A stretch of DNA of 64,000 nt from Streptomyces sp. CCM_MD2014 (GTDB lineage Bacteria > Actinomycetota > Actinomycetes > Streptomycetales > Streptomycetaceae): NCBI RefSeq assembly GCF_000772045.1, contig NZ_CP009754.1:3658001-3722000 (forward strand). The letters run 5' to 3'. The first letter of the stretch is position 1, and every line of letters begins with the position of its first letter. A model generated the notes under the pieces. The model saw nothing but the letters and a program-made list of their open reading frames with translations, was not told the origin of the DNA and did no database searches. A program made the translations under genes and the position numbers. Positions 60,255 through 64,000 of the stretch are shown in pieces.

Positions 60255-62975
60255 GTGGAGATTCCCGCCCTCACCGACGCCGAAGAACTCTCCTGCGACG
60301 TCCTCGTCGTCGGCGGCGGCACCGCCGGCACCATGGCCGCGCTGACCGCCGCCGAGCACGGCGCGAACGTACTGCTGCTGGAGAAGGCCCACGTCCGCCA
60401 CTCCGGCGCCCTCGCCATGGGCATGGACGGCGTGAACAACGCCGTCGTCCCGGGCCGCGCCGAACCCGACGACTACGTCGCCGAGATCACCCGCGCCAAC
60501 GACGGCATCGTCGACCAGTCCACCGTCCGCCAGACCGCCACCCGCGGCTTCGCCATGGTCCAGCGGCTGGAGTCGTACGGGGTCAAGTTCGAGAAGGACG
60601 AGCACGGCGACTACGCGGTCCGCCAGGTGCACCGGTCCGGTTCCTACGTGCTGCCGATGCCGGAGGGCAAAGACGTCAAGAAGGTCCTGTACCGGCAGCT
60701 GCGGCGGCGCGAGATGCGGGAGCGGATCCGCATCGAGAACCGCGTCATGCCGGTGCGGATCCTGACGGCCGGGGGCCGGGCGGTGGGCGCGGCCGGCTTC
60801 AACACCCGCACCGGACGGTTCGTGACCGTCCGCGCGGGCGCGGTGGTCCTCGCCACCGGCGCCGCCGGCCGGCTCGGGCTGCCCGCCTCCGGCTACCTCT
60901 ACGGCACCTACGAGAACCCCACCAACGCCGGTGACGGCTACGCCATGGCCTACCACGCGGGCGCCGAACTGACCGGCATCGAGTGCTTCCAGATCAACCC
61001 GTTGATCAAGGACTACAACGGACCGGCCTGCGCCTACGTCGCCAACCCCTTCGGCGGCTACCAGGTCAACCGGCACGGTGAGCGCTTCGTCGACTCCGAC
61101 TACTGGTCGGGCCAGATGATGGCCGAGTTCGCGGCGGAGGTCGCCAGCGACCGCGGTCCGGTGTACCTGAAGCTCAGCCACCTCCCGGAGGAGTCCGTCT
61201 CCGCCCTGGAGTCGATCCTGCACTCGACCGAACGCCCGACGCGCGGCACCTTCCACGCGGGCCGCGGGCACGACTACCGCACCCACGACGTCGAGATGCA
61301 CATCTCGGAGATCGGTCTGTGCGGCGGTCACTCCGCCTCGGGCGTCCGTGTCGACGACCACGCCCGCACCACCGTGCCCCGCCTCTACGCGGCCGGCGAC
61401 CTGGCCTGCGTACCGCACAACTACATGATCGGCGCGTTCGTCTTCGGCGACCTGGCGGGCGCGGACGCCGCCCAGTACACGGCCTACGCGGGTCAGCTGC
61501 CGCCGGAACAGCTGCGCGAGGCGCACGAGCTGGTCTACCGCCCGCTGCGCAACCCCGACGGCCCCCCGCAGCCCCAGGTCGAGTACAAGCTGCGGCGCTT
61601 CGTCAACGACTACGTGGCCCCGCCGAAGTCCGGCGCCCGGCTGTCGCTGGCGCTGGAGTCCTTCGAGCGGATGCGCGCGGACATCGCGGCCATGGGCGCC
61701 CGCACCCCGCACGAACTGATGCGGTGCGCCGAGGTCACCTTCATCCGCGACTGCGCGGAGATGGCCGCCCGGGCCTCCCTGGCCCGCACGGAGTCCCGCT
61801 GGGGCCTCTACCACGAGCGCGTCGACATCCCCGAGCGCGACGACGCCTCCTGGTTCCACCACCTCGATCTCCACAAGTCCCCCTCCGGTGCGATGGAGTT
61901 CACGGCACGTCCCGTGGCTCCCTATCTGGTGCCGGTCGACGAGTTCACGCCGGTCGGCGGCCCCTCCCGGCACCTCGGCGAGGTGCACCCGGAGCAGGTC
62001 GCGACGGCCGGGGACCGTGACACCGCGCCCCTCGCCGGCGGAGCCCACCCGACGGCCCCGGCGGTCGCCGCGCCCCCTGAGCCCGGCGCCGTCGGCTCCC
62101 CCAGGCTCCTCGAGCTGCTCGCGCTGGCCGAGGACGAGCCCGAACTCCCCGCCCTCCGCCCCTACCTCTCCGATCCCGAGCCGGCCGTCCGGCGCACGGC
62201 GGTCGCCGTGCTCACCGAGACCGTCCCGGCCGGTACCGGTCCGGCGCTCGCCGCCGCCCTGTCCGACGCCGACGGCGAGGTGCGCGCCGCCGCGGCCGCG
62301 TCCCTGCGTGAACTGGCCGAGACCCTGACGCCCGAGGCCGCCCTGCGCGGCCTCCTCGGCGAGGCCCTGGCCCAGACCGACCCCGTCGTCCGCGCCACCG
62401 CCCTCGACCTGCTGCGCGTCCTGCGGCTGGGCAGCACCGGCACGTTCGCCACGGCCCTTGGCGATCCCGACGCCCCGGTGCGCATCGAGGCGGTGCGCGG
62501 GCTGGTCTCCCTGGACGCCGCGGAGTCGCTCTCCCCGGCCGCCGGGGATCCCTCCCGGGAGGTGCGGGTCGCGGTCGCCAAGGCGCTCGGGACCCTGCGG
62601 GCGACGCCCCGGGCCGGCGGTGCCCTGGACCGGCTCACCGAGGATCCCGACGTCCTGGTCCGCGGCGCCGCCCTGGCGGCGCTGGCGGACACGGGCTGCC
62701 CCGCACGCCTTGCGGTCCGTGCGGTCACCGCGCTGTCCGACCCCGCCTGGCAGGTGCGGGCGGGCGCGGCCACCGCGCTGTCCGCCGCCGACGCCGACCG
62801 CGCGGTCCCCGTCCTCGCCAAGGCCCTCGCCGACCGTAACGCCGACGTCCGCAAGGCCGCCGTCCTCGCCCTGACCCGGCACACGGCCGCGACCGAGGAC
62901 GCCCGTACGGCGCTGGCGACCGTCACCGGCGACACGGACGCCGACGTCAGGGCGTACGCGGCCCGGGCGCTGTAG
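60255..62975 (+). CDS. FAD-dependent oxidoreductase fused to HEAT repeats
   Basis: A 906-residue protein. Residues 1 to about 600 form a fumarate reductase/AprA-like flavoprotein: FAD site VVGGGTAGTMAALTAAEHG near residue 15, the second nucleotide motif in VVLATGAAGRLG and the C-terminal GGHSASGVRVDDHA and LYAAGDLACVPHN. The helical domain (FERMRADIAAMGARTP) is also present. Residues about 615-906 consist of eight or so HEAT/PBS-type repeats (VRRTAVAVLTETV, VRAAAAASLREL, VRIEAVRGLVSL, VRVAVAKALGTL). Most family members lack such a tail. The GTG at 60255 is the start. With the ferredoxin it may oxidise or reduce an imported organosulfur or related compound; this is inference. Confidence 0.9.
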   Translation: MEIPALTDAEELSCDVLVVGGGTAGTMAALTAAEHGANVLLLEKAHVRHSGALAMGMDGVNNAVVPGRAEPDDYVAEITRANDGIVDQSTVRQTATRGFAMVQRLESYGVKFEKDEHGDYAVRQVHRSGSYVLPMPEGKDVKKVLYRQLRRREMRERIRIENRVMPVRILTAGGRAVGAAGFNTRTGRFVTVRAGAVVLATGAAGRLGLPASGYLYGTYENPTNAGDGYAMAYHAGAELTGIECFQINPLIKDYNGPACAYVANPFGGYQVNRHGERFVDSDYWSGQMMAEFAAEVASDRGPVYLKLSHLPEESVSALESILHSTERPTRGTFHAGRGHDYRTHDVEMHISEIGLCGGHSASGVRVDDHARTTVPRLYAAGDLACVPHNYMIGAFVFGDLAGADAAQYTAYAGQLPPEQLREAHELVYRPLRNPDGPPQPQVEYKLRRFVNDYVAPPKSGARLSLALESFERMRADIAAMGARTPHELMRCAEVTFIRDCAEMAARASLARTESRWGLYHERVDIPERDDASWFHHLDLHKSPSGAMEFTARPVAPYLVPVDEFTPVGGPSRHLGEVHPEQVATAGDRDTAPLAGGAHPTAPAVAAPPEPGAVGSPRLLELLALAEDEPELPALRPYLSDPEPAVRRTAVAVLTETVPAGTGPALAAALSDADGEVRAAAAASLRELAETLTPEAALRGLLGEALAQTDPVVRATALDLLRVLRLGSTGTFATALGDPDAPVRIEAVRGLVSLDAAESLSPAAGDPSREVRVAVAKALGTLRATPRAGGALDRLTEDPDVLVRGAALAALADTGCPARLAVRAVTALSDPAWQVRAGAATALSAADADRAVPVLAKALADRNADVRKAAVLALTRHTAATEDARTALATVTGDTDADVRAYAARAL

Positions 62976-63013
62976 TCCCGGGGACGGGCACCGGAGACTC
63001 CCCGGGCGAGTCC

Positions 63014-64000
63014 CTATATCCAGTCCTCCGGCTCGTGGTCGGGCCAGTCGTCCGCACCGTCGTACGCACGGGAGCCGGTGCCCGATCCGTCCGCCGGGGC
63101 CGGCTCGTGCGCCGGGGCGGGCGTGGGCGCCGGGGCGGAGTCCGGTCCCTCCAGCCCGGCCAGCACGCCGACCACGCCTTCCCCGTACGTCGCCAGCTTC
63201 TTCTCACCCACCCCGCTGATGCCGCCGAGCTGCGCCACCGAGGTGGGCCAGACGGTGGCGATCTCCCGGAGGGTGGCGTCGTGGAAGATGACGTACGCCG
63301 GGACGCCCTGCTCGCGGGCCTGTTCCGCACGCCAGGCACGCAGCGCCTCGAAGGCGGGGACCAGCTCCGCGGGCAGCTCGGCCGCGGCCGCCTTCGCCTT
63401 GCGCTCCCCTCGTCCGCCACCCGCCGACCTGGCCGCGGCGGGCTTCTTCGGCTCCTTGCGCAGCGGCACCTCCCGCTCCCGCCGCAGGACCTCGCCGCTG
63501 GCCTCGGTCAGCACGAGCGTGCCGTACTCCCCCTCGACCGCGAGCAGGCCCTGGGCCAGCAGCTGCCGGGCGACGCCCCGCCACTCGCCCTCGGTCAGCT
63601 CCTCGCCGATGCCGAACACGGAGAGCTGGTCGTGGTCGAACTGGATCACCTTGGCGGTGCGCTTGCCCAGCAGGATGTCGATGATCTGCCCGGCGCCGAA
63701 CTTCTGCCCGCGCTCGCGCTTCAGCCGCACCACCGTCGACAGCACCTTCTGCGCCGCCACCGTGCCGTCCCAGGTCTCGGGCGGGGTCAGGCAGGTGTCG
63801 CAGTTGCCGCAGCCGGCCCCGTCCGGCTCCTGTCCGAAGTAGGCGAGGAGCTGGCCGCGACGGCAGCGGGCGGTCTCGCACAGGGCGAGCATGGCGTCCA
63901 GGTGGGACTGGGCGCGGCGGCGGAAGACCTCGTCGCCCTCGCCGGACTGGATCAGCTTGCGCTGCTGTATGACGTCGTTGAGGCCGTACGCCATCCATGC
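63014..64000 (-). CDS. recQ: DNA helicase RecQ, C-terminal part (gene continues past the right edge)
   Basis: The visible 329 residues comprise the end of the helicase core, the zinc-binding region (CETARCRRGQLLAYFG... with CGNCDTC), the RQC winged helix (VLSTVVRLKRERGQKFGAG) and a basic Ala/Lys linker. An HRDC domain follows (LRAWRAEQAREQGVPAYVIFHDATLREIA...). The C-terminus is a Pro/Ala-rich then acidic tail. The stop is TAG at 63014-63016. RecQ unwinds 3'-tailed DNA during recombination and repair. The N-terminal ATPase motifs lie outside the window. Confidence 0.95.
   Translation of the reverse strand, partial: AWMAYGLNDVIQQRKLIQSGEGDEVFRRRAQSHLDAMLALCETARCRRGQLLAYFGQEPDGAGCGNCDTCLTPPETWDGTVAAQKVLSTVVRLKRERGQKFGAGQIIDILLGKRTAKVIQFDHDQLSVFGIGEELTEGEWRGVARQLLAQGLLAVEGEYGTLVLTEASGEVLRREREVPLRKEPKKPAAARSAGGGRGERKAKAAAAELPAELVPAFEALRAWRAEQAREQGVPAYVIFHDATLREIATVWPTSVAQLGGISGVGEKKLATYGEGVVGVLAGLEGPDSAPAPTPAPAHEPAPADGSGTGSRAYDGADDWPDHEPEDWI

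Overview
The window is a high-GC actinobacterial chromosome segment, almost certainly Streptomyces. Third codon positions are nearly always G or C, GTG starts are common, AGGAG-type ribosome binding sites alternate with leaderless starts, and many neighbouring genes overlap by 1-8 bases. From memory, the order YajQ - permease - HtpX - second nuo cluster - two sensor kinases - response regulator - korAB - ... - polyprenyl synthetase resembles the S. coelicolor SCO4614 to SCO4582 region read in reverse. I could not run a comparison.

Left end (1-4480): the tail of an unknown gene, a small cysteine-containing protein, tRNA-Tyr(GTA) with a strong terminator, YajQ, a GlsB/YeaQ membrane protein, an APC amino-acid permease, and the overlapping pair htpX-yccF.

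Energy block (4743-22385): a minus-strand operon of ten complex I subunits, nuoABCHIJKLMN, lacking nuoD, nuoE, nuoF and nuoG. Its NuoC has a tail of about 310 low-complexity residues. Divergent from it are two paralogous histidine kinases, then a NarL-type response regulator and a 2-oxoacid:ferredoxin oxidoreductase (korA-korB). The layout suggests a ferredoxin-linked, regulated alternative respiratory module, but this is inference.

Metabolic and housekeeping block (22546-26970): a QorB-like SDR enzyme behind palindromic sites, RarD, a CGNR zinc-finger regulator and a VOC protein that share a 21-bp leaderless promoter region, and a secreted M28 aminopeptidase.

Accessory block (26997-44960): a type IV secretion/conjugation-like locus arranged as two divergent operons. 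The left arm has a bifunctional peptidoglycan hydrolase, a lipoprotein, two paralogous TPR-like proteins with repeat linkers and a hypothetical. The right arm has a degenerate ParA-like protein, two tandem small membrane proteins (pilin-like), a VirB8-like protein, a VirB6/TrbL-like protein, an SCO6880-family protein, a VirB4-like ATPase, a VirD4/TraG-like coupling ATPase and a DUF4913 protein. A NUDIX hydrolase, a CxC/CxxC protein and an 866-residue protein with a Rossmann-like motif follow. No relaxase, integrase or replication gene is visible, so this looks like a resident secretion or transfer machine and not an intact integrative element.

Right end (45035-64000): a lipoprotein, an ABC-2 exporter with a LolA-like partner, a polyprenyl diphosphate synthase, a c-di-AMP (ydaO-type) riboswitch in front of a secreted transglycosylase, a HAD phosphatase, fumarylacetoacetase, an M56 metallopeptidase, and then a GntR-headed operon. 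That operon encodes an 8Fe-ferredoxin-like protein, a nitrate/sulfonate-type ABC importer and a flavoprotein fused to HEAT repeats. The window ends inside recQ.
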